From: an uncultured Alphaproteobacteria bacterium
GTDB lineage: Bacteria > Pseudomonadota > Alphaproteobacteria > Rs-D84
Direction of reading: 5' to 3'
Length of the DNA: 64,000 nt
Assembly (NCBI GenBank): GCA_934276735.1
Contig: CAKQTG010000001.1
Coordinates: 310,001 to 374,000, forward strand
The translations under genes were made by a program, and so were the position numbers. The notes under the pieces were generated by a model, which saw only the letters and a program-made list of their open reading frames with translations, had not been told where the DNA came from and made no database searches. Each line of letters opens with the position of its first letter. Within the stretch, counting starts at the first letter, position 1. This document shows positions 41,833-50,451 of this stretch, one piece after another.

Positions 41833-43098
41833 TTATTTGAAATTATCGTTCCAGATTTTTTGTAAATTAGAATTCACATCTGGGCCCTGGGTCAGGATTG
41901 ATACCGGTTGTGTAAAGAAATTTTTTGCGGCACGGGCGATGTCGGCTGCGGTTATTTTATCGCTGATTTGCATTTCGTTCACCAGGTCATACACCGCGCC
42001 ATATTGATGCCAGTGTTCCATCAGTTTCCCGCAACGTTTTGACGCCGATTCCATAATGTCGGTAAATTGTAATTTCATCAGCATACGCAGTCGCGCAACA
42101 TCGTCATCGGTAATTTCGGGGTTCTGTTGCGCACTGGCACATTCGCGCGCGAGTGTTGCAATGATCGTGTCAATATTTTGCGGGCTGGTTGATGTGTTGA
42201 TTGTGTGTGCTGATACAGTTGCACGCTCCATGCGCACAGTGGATATGCTGTATGCCATACCCAGTTTATTGCGAACAATTTCGTGCAGTTTTTTGCTAAA
42301 TAAAAAAATGAATCTGTTGGCGGCCAGTGTTTGGGCTCTATGTTCTAAATCATTTGGAATTCTATTTTCAAATGCAATGCGCAGTTGGACGTTCGGCTGG
42401 CCGTCGTGTAAATTATGTGCAAAGACCTGCGTAATTTTTTGTTGTGTGCGCGGCACCGGAAATGACGGAATCCATCCGAACAATTGTTCCAGTTTTTGTA
42501 ATGTTTTTTCTGGGTCAGTAATTTTGCCAGATATACAAATTGTCATATTTTGCGCAGACAAGATTTTATGCAAATAATTCATCAATTGTTCGCGCGAAAA
42601 CGATTTTATTGTATCTGGGGTCCCCAGAATATTATGTGCGCCAAATAATTTTTCATTGGAAAATATGCTAAACGCGGCCGCGTTGTCCATTGTTTTGCGT
42701 CTGTATTCGTCCAGAATTACGCCACGTTCAATTTCAATCTTGTGTGGGTCAAACAGTGAATCGCGCAATTGTTCTGAAAACAGCCCCAGCAGTTTATCCA
42801 GATTTTCGGCCAGCACGCGCCCAAACAAACACATCTTGTCGTATGTTGTTCCGGCATTGCGCACACCGCCAATAGATATGGGAATATTGGTTGTGTTGTC
42901 CATTGTGTCCGGGTGTTGGTGCGTTCCCTTGGACAGCATGTGTTCAACAAAGTGCGTTATGCCGAATTCTGATGCGTCGGATTCGTCCGTGGCCCCAGAG
43001 TGTATTGCGATTTCGACGCATGCGGTTGCGATATCAAAATCGTCCAGAATAACATTCAGACCATTTGATAATTTGTGTATGCGTGGCGCGAATTCCAT
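41833..43098 (-). CDS. M16 family zinc peptidase
   Basis: The product has 421 residues. The inverted zinc motif HxxEH is in THFVEHMLSKG (~55) and the third ligand Glu in EIERGVILDEYRR (~130). Length and domain order (two ~200-residue halves) match bacterial homologues of the mitochondrial processing peptidase. The second half lacks a zinc site, as expected. Substrate unknown. There is no signal peptide, so it is cytoplasmic. It follows the aldolase gene with 9 bp between, which suggests an operon. An adjacent inactive partner, as in M16 pairs, is absent. Confidence 0.92.
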   Translation of the reverse strand: MEFAPRIHKLSNGLNVILDDFDIATACVEIAIHSGATDESDASEFGITHFVEHMLSKGTHQHPDTMDNTTNIPISIGGVRNAGTTYDKMCLFGRVLAENLDKLLGLFSEQLRDSLFDPHKIEIERGVILDEYRRKTMDNAAAFSIFSNEKLFGAHNILGTPDTIKSFSREQLMNYLHKILSAQNMTICISGKITDPEKTLQKLEQLFGWIPSFPVPRTQQKITQVFAHNLHDGQPNVQLRIAFENRIPNDLEHRAQTLAANRFIFLFSKKLHEIVRNKLGMAYSISTVRMERATVSAHTINTSTSPQNIDTIIATLARECASAQQNPEITDDDVARLRMLMKLQFTDIMESASKRCGKLMEHWHQYGAVYDLVNEMQISDKITAADIARAAKNFFTQPVSILTQGPDVNSNLQKIWNDNFK

Positions 43099-43107
43099 TT
43101 TATGCCT

Positions 43108-44052
43108 TTATAACTTGTTATCCGAACCCATGATGTGTTTGATTTCGTCTATGCAGTTGTCATAGATGTTCTGACGGGCGGATTTCAGGAAATCGCGCGG
43201 GTTGAACATTTCTGGGTGTTGACCCAGTGACGCGCGAACGCCGGCGGTGAACGCCAGACGGGAATCACTGTCCACGTTTATTTTGCAAATGTTCATTTCG
43301 GTCGCCGCGCGCAGTTGTTGCGGGTCAATACCCAACGCCCCGGGCAGTGCGCCACCAAACTCATTTATGGTTTTGACAAAGTGTTGTGGAATACTGCTTG
43401 CCCCGTGCAAGACCAGTGGGAATTCTGGTAATCGTTTGGCGATTTCGTCCAGTATGTCCAGGCGCAACTGTTCGTTTTCGCTCTTGCGTTTATATGCGCC
43501 GTGACTGGTCCCGATGGCGATGGCCAGTGAATCAATCCCGGTTGCGTTCACAAACTTTACAACATCGTTTGGGTCGGTATAACTGGAATGGTCGGAAAAT
43601 GTATTTTCATCTTCTATGCCTGATATAGTTCCCAATTCGGCTTCGGTGGTGGCGTCGTATTTGTGCGCCAGTTCGGCAACGCGCCGTGACAGTTCCACAT
43701 TTTCATCAAACGGCAATTTGCTGGCGTCAATCATCACAGATGAAAATCCCAATTCCAGTGCGTCGCGACATGCGTCAAAACTGGAACCGTGGTCCAGGTG
43801 CAGTGTGATGCGTTCGTTGTCGCGAATATTTGCGCCGCGTATCATACCCATCAGCAAATCGCCCCCCATGTATTTCAGTGCGGATTCCGACACGGCCAGT
43901 ATAACCGGGCTGTGCGTGTCGCGGGCGGCGGATAAAATTGCCTGTAATGTTTCCATATTATAGAAATTAAATGCCGGCACCGCATAGTGGCGACGAATTG
44001 CGTCGGCAAATATTGCGCGGGTATTTGTTAGACCAAATTCATAATATTTCAT
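43108..44052 (-). CDS. fba: Class II fructose-bisphosphate aldolase
   Basis: The zinc enzyme of glycolysis and gluconeogenesis splits fructose-1,6-bisphosphate. The product has 314 residues. Metal and substrate sites are visible: AVPAFNFYNMET near the N terminus, LHLDHGSSFD, EAELGTISGIED, GTSHGAYK and VLHGASSIP. The length fits the class IIB group. It could also act on tagatose-bisphosphate; family context favours fructose. It is the first gene of a two-gene unit with the M16 peptidase. Confidence 0.94.
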   Translation of the reverse strand: MKYYEFGLTNTRAIFADAIRRHYAVPAFNFYNMETLQAILSAARDTHSPVILAVSESALKYMGGDLLMGMIRGANIRDNERITLHLDHGSSFDACRDALELGFSSVMIDASKLPFDENVELSRRVAELAHKYDATTEAELGTISGIEDENTFSDHSSYTDPNDVVKFVNATGIDSLAIAIGTSHGAYKRKSENEQLRLDILDEIAKRLPEFPLVLHGASSIPQHFVKTINEFGGALPGALGIDPQQLRAATEMNICKINVDSDSRLAFTAGVRASLGQHPEMFNPRDFLKSARQNIYDNCIDEIKHIMGSDNKL

Positions 44053-44138
44053 GGTGCGTAATCCTTTAGGGTTTTTATCTTGGGCATAATTATATCATAT
44101 TTGTGGGCGTCGCGCCCGGGGAATTTTTATAACAAAAC

Positions 44139-44166
44139 TTGACAACGGGCGATTTTGTGCGATAAT
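44139..44166 (+). promoter_or_regulatory. Promoter of the 44226 lipoprotein gene
   Basis: TTGACA (44139-44144), 16 bp, GATAAT (44161-44166). Confidence 0.75.
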
Positions 44167-44225
44167 AAAATTACGAATCGGGGGGCTGGACAGAGAACGC
44201 AGATAAAAACCGTAAAGGGTGCGAT

Positions 44226-44585
44226 ATGAAAAAAGTTTTGGTTTCTGTTTTGGCGTTGTCGGCATTGGCGGCGTGCAGCAGCTATGATTATTACAAGGGT
44301 GGCGTTCGCTATACCCAAGATGGCGAAGATTGCATTTACACGATGGGTGAAAATGGCCATCATTTCAGCAACGATATTTATGATATGAACAACGGCAAAA
44401 AGATTGTTTATCGCAACACACGTTGTGCCGATTTGTATGCGCGTGACAACCTGGGTCAGGCACCACGTCACGATCGCCAGATTATTGTTCCGACCGCGCG
44501 CGAGGTTACAGACGCCCCGTCCTGTGGTTGCAAGACGTGCAATCAGCCTGTTCTGAAACGTCGTTATATAATTGTTTCTCAGTAA
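44226..44585 (+). CDS. Small lipoprotein, unknown
   Basis: The product has 119 residues. The lipobox LAAC places the lipid on Cys17. The mature part has Cys in EDCIYT, TRCADLY and a CGCKTC cluster near the C terminus, which could bind metal or form disulphides. No family recognised. Strong TTGACA-16-GATAAT promoter and its own terminator, so it is a stand-alone, probably well-expressed gene. A VirB2-like gene follows but with its own promoter. A VirB7-like role is conceivable but unsupported. Confidence 0.75.
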   Translation: MKKVLVSVLALSALAACSSYDYYKGGVRYTQDGEDCIYTMGENGHHFSNDIYDMNNGKKIVYRNTRCADLYARDNLGQAPRHDRQIIVPTAREVTDAPSCGCKTCNQPVLKRRYIIVSQ

Positions 44586-44612
44586 AAAAATGCGCCAATG
44601 GCGCGTTTTTTA
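44585..44612 (+). terminator. Terminator of the lipoprotein gene
   Basis: ATGCGCC-AAT-GGCGCGT with flanking A and T runs. Confidence 0.8.
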
Positions 44613-44668
44613 CAGAGTGCAGAGTTCAGATAATACGTGTGGTGGGTTGCCATGCGTATTTTTTATAT

Positions 44669-44697
44669 TTGAAAGGGTGGGCGAATTATGATAAAAT
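44669..44697 (+). promoter_or_regulatory. Promoter of the VirB2-like gene
   Basis: TTGAAA (44669-44674), 17 bp, TAAAAT (44692-44697), with TGA before it. Confidence 0.65.
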
Positions 44698-44728
44698 TAG
44701 CGTATCAAAGGAAACAAAGGGGATTTAT

Positions 44729-45073
44729 ATGAAAAAACTGATAAACAAATTAAACTTTGCGTTGATTGGCGTTATGGTGTCTGTTCCTGCGTTTGCGGCC
44801 GGAAACGGACTGTGTGAATTGATTACCCAGATGCACGGGGTGTTCAAGACTTTGCGAACATTGGCGTTTGTCGGTGCGGCGTTTGTTATTGCCGGATGGG
44901 CGTGGGGCTATATTTCCAAGGGCGAAGTGAAGAAGGAAGACCTGAAAGACAAGGGTATCGGTATGTTGGTTGGTTTTGTTTTGCTGTTTGGTATTGGTAT
45001 TGTTTTGTCGTTCTTACTGAGCGAGAGCACCATGCAAGGTATTGGTTGTCAGCAGCAAATTATGAACTGGTAA
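44729..45073 (+). CDS. TrbC/VirB2-like small membrane protein
   Basis: The product has 114 residues. The signal-like N terminus ends VPAFA. Two further hydrophobic helices (~48-66 and ~80-102) flank a charged loop (SKGEVKKEDLKDKG). Size, signal peptide and the two-helix hairpin with a basic loop match VirB2/TrbC pilins of type IV secretion systems. The match is by shape, not by diagnostic residues. No other virB gene is in the window. RBS AAAGGGG. An alternative is a holin-like or small structural membrane protein. Confidence 0.6.
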   Translation: MKKLINKLNFALIGVMVSVPAFAAGNGLCELITQMHGVFKTLRTLAFVGAAFVIAGWAWGYISKGEVKKEDLKDKGIGMLVGFVLLFGIGIVLSFLLSESTMQGIGCQQQIMNW

Positions 45074-45092
45074 TTGCTCGCGATATAAAATT

Positions 45093-45126
45093 AAAACAGG
45101 CGGCCAAATGGTCGCCTGTTTTTTAT
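45093..45126. terminator. Bidirectional terminator
   Basis: AACAGGCGGCC and GGTCGCCTGTT pair around AAAT, with a T run on the plus strand. It serves the VirB2-like gene and the convergent RHH gene. Confidence 0.8.
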
Positions 45127-45133
45127 GTTTTGT

Positions 45134-45358
45134 TTATTTTTGTTCTTCGATATTGGCCAGTGAAAATAATACCGACGATATCAGAGATTGATATGGGACA
45201 TGTTGCTGTTCGGCCAGTTGTTTAATCCGGTCCAGAATAGGGCGCGGGATTCGCATATTTATAACGCAATCTGATTTGTTAAACGCGCGATACGCGGCAT
45301 ATTCACGCAGCAGTGATTCTATATTCATGATAAATAATTGCTGCATAACGTTTGGCAT
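45134..45358 (-). CDS. Ribbon-helix-helix (CopG-like) regulator, lone
   Basis: The product has 74 residues. The C-terminal half, NMRIPRPILDRIKQLAEQQ then VPYQSLISSVL, has the beta strand plus two helices of CopG-type RHH proteins, many of which are antitoxins. No toxin ORF lies on either side. The start 45358 follows AGGAG by 8 bp. A TTGACA-16-TATAGT promoter is on the minus strand, overlapped by the palindrome TTGAC-GTTT-GTCAA, a plausible operator for autoregulation. Confidence 0.75.
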   Translation of the reverse strand: MPNVMQQLFIMNIESLLREYAAYRAFNKSDCVINMRIPRPILDRIKQLAEQQHVPYQSLISSVLFSLANIEEQK

Positions 45359-45391
45359 ATACGAACTCCTATACTAACGTCTTTACAAGTG

Positions 45392-45419
45392 ACTATAACA
45401 TTGTGTTGACGTTTGTCAA
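45392..45419 (-). promoter_or_regulatory. Promoter and putative operator of the RHH gene
   Basis: On the minus strand TTGACA (45414-45419), 16 bp, TATAGT (45392-45397). The palindrome at 45406-45419 covers the -35 box. Confidence 0.7.
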
Positions 45420-45514
45420 TACAAATGTGATGGCTGGTGTAATTACTGCTGTAATGACCGGCGTGTGGGCGGTTGTATGGTTGGTGGATAAAGCGGGGTG
45501 CGGATAATAGATGT

Positions 45515-45543
45515 TTGATTTTTGTTATTCTTGTGTGTAAAAT
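45515..45543 (+). promoter_or_regulatory. Promoter of tolB
   Basis: TTGATT (45515-45520), 17 bp, TAAAAT (45538-45543), 34 bp before the ATG. Confidence 0.55.
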
Positions 45544-45576
45544 TAAACGCGTATTTTATGGAAAGGAATTTTTATT

Positions 45577-46893
45577 ATGTTCAAGAAGGTGTTATTTGTA
45601 TTTGTTGCGTGTGCGCTGGCGGTTGGTGCGGCACGGGCCGAATTAAAGGTTGATATTATTGCGGGTGCAACCGAACCGATTTCAATTGCCGTCCAAAAGT
45701 TTGAAATCGCTGGTAATGCATCGGCCAAAGATGCGGCAATGATACGCGATGTTGTAGAGCGCGATTTAAAATCAACGGGGCTGTTTCGTATTGCAAATCA
45801 TGACGCGTTCCCAGAATATGTAAAAATGGGCGATATGCCGGACTTTAAATTATGGGCTGCGATAAAGACCCAGGTGCTGGTCCAGGCGAAACTGGTCACG
45901 ACGGGCGGACAATATAAATTGGAATTCTATGTCTGGGACGTTGCCGGCAAAGAACAGATAGAGGCACAATCGCTGATTTCGTCCAAGAAATCGGCACGGC
46001 GTCTGGCGCATATTATGGCCGACGCGATTTATGAACGCCTGACGGGCGAGGTTGGCTATTTCGATACCCAAATCGTATTTATTGCCGAAACCGGGCCGGT
46101 GCACAATCGCATAAAACGCCTGGCCATAATGGACCAGGACGGATATGGAATGCGGTATTTGTCCGATGACAAGACGTTTGTTATGTCGCCACATTTTTCG
46201 CCGAATATGCAAACAGTTGTATTTTTGTCGTTCCGCAATGACGACCCAATGGTTTGGACGCTGGATTTGAACACTGGGGCGCAACGTCGTTTGGGGCAAT
46301 TTGGTGGGATGAATTTTGCGCCGCGCTTTTCGCCCGACGGGTCGCGTGTTGCGTTGTCCTTGGTTAAAAATGGAATTACGCACATATATGAATATGATAT
46401 TGAATCAAAACAGTTGCGCCAATTGACGTTTGGGCATTCGTTGAATACCAGTCCATCGTATTCCCCGGACGGAAAAAAGATGGTATTTAATTCAGATCGC
46501 AGTGGCAATCAACAAATCTGGATTATGGATTTGGATACATTGGAACCAACGCGCCTGACGTATGGGGCGGGGCGGTATGCGACGCCGGCGTGGTCGCCCG
46601 ATGGCCAGTTTATCGCGTTCACCAAAATGGCCGACGACACATTTTACATTGGCATTATGGACCCGCGTGGGCGCAATGAAAAAATCTTGGCCGGTGGCTG
46701 GTATATGGAGGCACCATCCTGGGCCCCAGGCTCGCGCCGGGTGGTGTATTATGAAACAGAAAAGGCCCTGGACGGTATTGAACGTATCAGCCATATCCGC
46801 AGTGTTGATATAACCGGTCAAAACGTATATGATATTGAATTGCCGGAAAATGTCAACGGTGTTGAACCAACATGGTCGCCAAAATTACCGTAA
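45577..46893 (+). CDS. tolB: Tol-Pal system protein TolB
   Basis: TolB is the periplasmic beta-propeller that binds Pal and links the Tol complex to the outer membrane during division. The product has 438 residues with a signal peptide ending GAARA. An N-terminal alpha/beta domain (~25-165) is followed by a six-bladed propeller with repeats such as PRFSPDGSRVALS, PSYSPDGKKMVFNSDRSGN and PAWSPDGQFIAF. Its partner pal is 3.5 kb away on the other strand (50452), and tolQRA are not in the window, so the usual tol operon is dispersed. Confidence 0.95.
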   Translation: MFKKVLFVFVACALAVGAARAELKVDIIAGATEPISIAVQKFEIAGNASAKDAAMIRDVVERDLKSTGLFRIANHDAFPEYVKMGDMPDFKLWAAIKTQVLVQAKLVTTGGQYKLEFYVWDVAGKEQIEAQSLISSKKSARRLAHIMADAIYERLTGEVGYFDTQIVFIAETGPVHNRIKRLAIMDQDGYGMRYLSDDKTFVMSPHFSPNMQTVVFLSFRNDDPMVWTLDLNTGAQRRLGQFGGMNFAPRFSPDGSRVALSLVKNGITHIYEYDIESKQLRQLTFGHSLNTSPSYSPDGKKMVFNSDRSGNQQIWIMDLDTLEPTRLTYGAGRYATPAWSPDGQFIAFTKMADDTFYIGIMDPRGRNEKILAGGWYMEAPSWAPGSRRVVYYETEKALDGIERISHIRSVDITGQNVYDIELPENVNGVEPTWSPKLP

Positions 46894-46919
46894 AAAATGC
46901 GCCACATGGCGCATTTTTA
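46890..46919 (+). terminator. Terminator of tolB
   Basis: AAATGCGCC-ACAT-GGCGCATTTTT. Confidence 0.8.
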
Positions 46920-46934
46920 GAGCATAGAGAATAG

Positions 46935-47345
46935 ATGTTCAAGATAGTTTCGTTTTTGGTGGCTTTATTTGTTACTGAGGTGGCAAATGCCACGCCGGTT
47001 GTGGTGGACTATATCATTGATGGCGATACGTTTGCCGGGCGGGTTGCATTGGCGGATGATACAAAAATTACGGTGCGTGTTCGTCTGATAAATGTTGATA
47101 CGCCCGAAATCCATGGCGAGTGTGAATCCGAGATTCGTGCGGCATTTGCGGCCAAGGCGCGATTGGCGGAATTGCTGCCAGTGGGGACCATGGCCGAATT
47201 ACAAGAAATCAAGGACGATAAATACCTGGGGCGGATTGATGCGCGTGTGTTGGACGCGTCGGGTCGTGATGTTGGGAAAATATTGGTAAATGAAAAATTG
47301 GGCCGGCCATACAGTGGCGGCCACCGCGCCGGCTGGTGCGAGTAA
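46935..47345 (+). CDS. Secreted thermonuclease-like (SNase) protein
   Basis: The product has 136 residues with a signal peptide ending VANA. The staphylococcal nuclease fold is shown by YIIDGDTFAGRV, RVRLINVDTPEIHG (calcium-binding and catalytic Asp, Arg, Glu region) and KYLGRIDARV (second catalytic Arg). It probably degrades DNA or RNA in the periplasm or outside the cell. It is shorter than Staphylococcus nuclease and lacks a long C-terminal helix. A terminator of tolB precedes it. Confidence 0.88.
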   Translation: MFKIVSFLVALFVTEVANATPVVVDYIIDGDTFAGRVALADDTKITVRVRLINVDTPEIHGECESEIRAAFAAKARLAELLPVGTMAELQEIKDDKYLGRIDARVLDASGRDVGKILVNEKLGRPYSGGHRAGWCE

Positions 47346-47493
47346 CAGAGAGCAATGACGACACCCCGCACGCTATCGCGTGCACCCCTCTGGCCAGAGG
47401 GGAACTTGGTCCGCGACAGTGACTGACAACCATTGCTCTCTGCTCTCTGCGCGTTGCTCTCTAAAAAAAAACACCGCCAAACGGCGGTGTTTT
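47346..47493. repeat. Repeat-rich intergenic stretch with terminator
   Basis: Contains CAGAGAGCAATGAC, GCACGC-TATC-GCGTGC, the palindrome CCCCTCTGGCCAGAGGGG followed by GGAACTTGGTCCGC (the end of the interspersed element), TGCTCTC words (47437-47462), and the hairpin ACACCGCC/GGCGGTGT (47470-47490) with A and T runs. Confidence 0.7.
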
Positions 47494-48201
47494 TTATGCA
47501 CTGTGACGGTTGATTGCGTCACGAATTTCATCCAAGGACGCATTGCATGGTAATATCGGCTCTATCCAAATGTTGGCCGTGCCGCCACGCATGCGGCCAT
47601 GTTTTGGCCAATACAGGCCAGCATCGGTGCCAACCGGTAAAATCGGTAACTTTAATTCATGGGCCAAGAATAATAATCCACGGCGCAGTTGTGGGCGCGC
47701 GCCAGGTTTAACACGTGTGCCTTCGGGGAAAATGACCAGTGTTTGTCCGTTCATAATTTTTTCGCCAACCGCATGGGCCAATTTTTTCATATTTGTTGCA
47801 CCACGCGCACGATTTACCGGTTGCAGCCCCATGCGCCAAAATGCCCAGCCATAAATTGGCAACCACATTATCTCACGCTTTACAATAAAAAATGAATTCG
47901 GAATATGGGTTGATAAAATCGCGATTTCCAGAATAGACATATGCTTTGCTGCGACAATTGCCTTGCCGTCCAGGCGTGAATTCTCGTTCGGGGCAACCGG
48001 GATACCATTTTCTTCGACCGGGGGATAATGAATTTCGTATTTTATTCCGACAATCAGTCGAGCCAGAACCAATACCCCACCAGCACAGGTGACCACCAGA
48101 AAATCGTTTAACGGTTTATATATCAGACCAATCAATATGATTGGTGACCAGGCGATATAATATACGGCTAATAAAAATTTAAACAAAATCGTTTTTAACA
48201 T
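47494..48201 (-). CDS. plsC: 1-acyl-sn-glycerol-3-phosphate acyltransferase
   Basis: PlsC adds the second acyl chain to make phosphatidic acid. The product has 235 residues with N-terminal membrane helices. The catalytic His is in AAKHMSILEI, an HX4E variant of the usual HX4D. FPEGTRVKPG is the glycerophosphate site. Variants with KH and Glu occur in proteobacterial PlsC proteins, so this does not imply loss of activity. It follows the DUF218 gene by 33 bp in the ftsEX run. Confidence 0.9.
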   Translation of the reverse strand: MLKTILFKFLLAVYYIAWSPIILIGLIYKPLNDFLVVTCAGGVLVLARLIVGIKYEIHYPPVEENGIPVAPNENSRLDGKAIVAAKHMSILEIAILSTHIPNSFFIVKREIMWLPIYGWAFWRMGLQPVNRARGATNMKKLAHAVGEKIMNGQTLVIFPEGTRVKPGARPQLRRGLLFLAHELKLPILPVGTDAGLYWPKHGRMRGGTANIWIEPILPCNASLDEIRDAINRHSA

Positions 48202-48234
48202 TTCACTGCATTTCCTTAATTTACGTTGTGTTTT

Positions 48235-48744
48235 TTACCCTTCCTTGATACCAAGCATAGTGGCAATGTACTTCACATACTCGATTGTCCAGCGTTCCAG
48301 ACGGCGTGCCGGCGGCATTCCTGCTAATCGGGCAGGGCATGCAACGACCTCTACATTTGGTAATTCTGAACGCACCAGGTATGATGCCCGGTTCATATGA
48401 TCTTCGGTTGTGATTAAAACAATTCGGTCCAGGCCAGCACGCACGACAATGTCGTGAATCGCTCGTGCGTTTTGATATGTGGACTTTGATTCTGATTCAA
48501 CCGTAACGCGTCGTGTCATTTCGTATGATGCATCGGCCCCAACGCCAATGATATATAAATCTGCATCTGGATATGTGCGCAGCATTCGCATTGCAAACGG
48601 AATTCGACGCATGTCACCCGTCAGGACAAATATACTGTCATCTGGCAATATCGTGCCACACTGGGTCGGGGCCATTGACTTGAACATCATACCACCCAAT
48701 ACAAACAGGCCTAAAAATAATAAAGACGGGGTCAGTAGTTTCAT
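48235..48744 (-). CDS. DUF218 (YdcF/SanA/ElyC-like) membrane-anchored protein
   Basis: The product has 169 residues with one N-terminal membrane helix (~5-25) and a DUF218 domain: SIFVLTGDMRRIPFAMRML near the start, then ESESKSTYQNA and VLITTEDHMNRASYLVRS. Family members act in envelope or peptidoglycan precursor homeostasis; the reaction is unsettled. The start overlaps the ftsX stop by one base (TGATG), so it is coupled to ftsEX and may belong to division-linked envelope work. Confidence 0.88.
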   Translation of the reverse strand: MKLLTPSLLFLGLFVLGGMMFKSMAPTQCGTILPDDSIFVLTGDMRRIPFAMRMLRTYPDADLYIIGVGADASYEMTRRVTVESESKSTYQNARAIHDIVVRAGLDRIVLITTEDHMNRASYLVRSELPNVEVVACPARLAGMPPARRLERWTIEYVKYIATMLGIKEG

Positions 48745-49583
48745 CAGTTGTTTTCAAGAATCTTTAAAGTTGTGCGACGCGTGATATATATCGCAAATAT
48801 TATAATCGCAATCGGCAGCATTGCCAACGTAATCCAGCCCGCGCCCGACAATCCCATCATTGCCATCAGACCAACACGCACGCCGTGCGCCGCCCCCAGA
48901 ATCATCAGCAGCACCAGTGCCGCCGCACAGAACCCCGCCAACGCGGCCACCGCAGAAATCTTTGTCACGATGATTTGCATCTGGCGCGCAACAAATGAAT
49001 CGGTTGCGCCGACCTGGTTTAATATTTCCAATTCGCGTTTATGCAACAATGCCGTATTGCGCGCGATATACGATATACAGACACCAATCGCGCCCAACAC
49101 CAATGCCAAAACCAACGCAGAAATCAGTATCATTTGCCAGCCAGCCGATGCCGAATTTTTCAATGCCGCACTGTGCGACAAGAATCGCGCGTTATTACCA
49201 ATCTGGCGACCAAACGCGTCCAAATCAGATTTTGTTTTAAACTGAATTTCATACATCTGGGGCAGGTAATTTTTCAGCGCGTCACCCCCAGACGACATCC
49301 ACGGGCGCATTAAATCGGCCATTTGTTCGGACGTAACCTCGGTCACGGAAACGGTCTTGTCCGTGTTTTCGTTGATTATTTTTTTGACCGCCGCACTGTT
49401 ATCAGAATTCATAACCTGGACCGTGGCAAACAGGTCCCACTGGGCATTCCAACGCATAACGCCCGTCCCAATCGACAGGCAAATTCCAAACGCCAGCACC
49501 GCCAAAAATGTCAACAGCGACATAATCGCGGTCATAAAAATTGATTGGCTGCGAACCAGTGAAAATACAACAGGTGTCTTCAT
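48744..49583 (-). CDS. ftsX: Cell-division protein FtsX
   Basis: FtsX is the membrane part of the FtsEX complex, which controls cell-wall hydrolases (through EnvC or NlpD-type activators) at the septum. The product has 279 residues. An N-terminal membrane helix (~20-42), a periplasmic loop of ~100 residues (~50-155) and three C-terminal helices fit FtsX. TAATG joins it to the ftsE stop. The NlpD-like protein at the window start is a possible functional partner. Confidence 0.92.
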   Translation of the reverse strand: MKTPVVFSLVRSQSIFMTAIMSLLTFLAVLAFGICLSIGTGVMRWNAQWDLFATVQVMNSDNSAAVKKIINENTDKTVSVTEVTSEQMADLMRPWMSSGGDALKNYLPQMYEIQFKTKSDLDAFGRQIGNNARFLSHSAALKNSASAGWQMILISALVLALVLGAIGVCISYIARNTALLHKRELEILNQVGATDSFVARQMQIIVTKISAVAALAGFCAAALVLLMILGAAHGVRVGLMAMMGLSGAGWITLAMLPIAIIIFAIYITRRTTLKILENN

Positions 49584-50386
49584 TATGCGTTCCCAATGTC
49601 GTCAAATTGTTTTGATAATTCGGTGAAATAGTTTTGTGGTTTTGGTCCCTTCCATACTTTTTTGATATCGGGCTTTGCATCCACAGATGGCGCAGTGGTT
49701 GCCGCCGGATGGGTGCCAAAACCAACGCGATGATTTTCGACATGGATTACCGGGAATTTATAAATATCCATCAGTTTTTTATTATGTGTCGCCAGGATAA
49801 TCGTCGTGCCAAACATTTTGTTCATCTGGATAAACAACTCCATCAGACGCGACGCGTTTTCATCGTCCAGATTTCCGGTCGGTTCGTCGGCCAGTAATAT
49901 TGACGGCTGGACAATAATTGCGCGCGCAACTGAAACGCGTTGTTGTTGCCCGCCGGACAGTGCCATCGGATTTGCATCCGTATATTTGGCCAGGCCAACC
50001 CATTCCAGAACCTTGGCCACCAGCTTCTTGATTTTATCTTCGGCAACGCCGCGCACGCGCAACGGCAATGCAATATTGTCAAACACCGTCAGGTGCGACA
50101 GCAATGAATATTCCTGGAATACGATTGCCATTTTGTGTCGCATACGCGCGATGTCGTCACGCGACATTTCATTTGTAACGCGACCAAATAATTTGATTTG
50201 CCCGCGCAGTGGTTTGTGCAATTGGTAAATCAGTCGCAACAGGGTTGTTTTCCCCGCGCCCGATGCGCCTGATAAAAAATAGAACGCGCCCGCGCTGATG
50301 TTAAATGATACGTCGGTCAAAACCTCGCGTCCATCGTCATATGCGGCGGCCACATTTGCGAACGAAATTGCTGTCTTGTCTTCCAT
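49583..50386 (-). CDS. ftsE: Cell-division ATP-binding protein FtsE
   Basis: FtsE is the ABC ATPase of FtsEX. The product is ~267 residues, with Walker A SGASGAGKTTLL, Q-loop VFQEYSLL, signature LSGGQQQRVSVARA and Walker B ILLADEPTGNLD. A C-terminal extension of ~45 residues (PAATTAPSVDAKPDIKK...) is longer than in E. coli FtsE (222 residues). The start is uncertain: ATG 50386 gives a normal N terminus; codons at 50398 and 50422 are also in frame and none has a strong Shine-Dalgarno. Confidence 0.92.
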   Translation of the reverse strand: MEDKTAISFANVAAAYDDGREVLTDVSFNISAGAFYFLSGASGAGKTTLLRLIYQLHKPLRGQIKLFGRVTNEMSRDDIARMRHKMAIVFQEYSLLSHLTVFDNIALPLRVRGVAEDKIKKLVAKVLEWVGLAKYTDANPMALSGGQQQRVSVARAIIVQPSILLADEPTGNLDDENASRLMELFIQMNKMFGTTIILATHNKKLMDIYKFPVIHVENHRVGFGTHPAATTAPSVDAKPDIKKVWKGPKPQNYFTELSKQFDDIGNA

Positions 50387-50423
50387 GGTGTGAATCATAG
50401 TAAAAAAACTTTTTTCGGTCAAA

Positions 50424-50450
50424 AGAAAAAAATGCGCCGTTGGCGCACTT
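50424..50450 (-). terminator. Terminator of pal
   Basis: On the minus strand GTGCGCC-AAC-GGCGCAT followed by a T run. Confidence 0.8.
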
Positions 50451-50451
50451 T

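Noticed and set aside
45134..45358. Complete toxin-antitoxin system
   Set aside because: Only the RHH partner is present; no toxin ORF within the flanking gaps.
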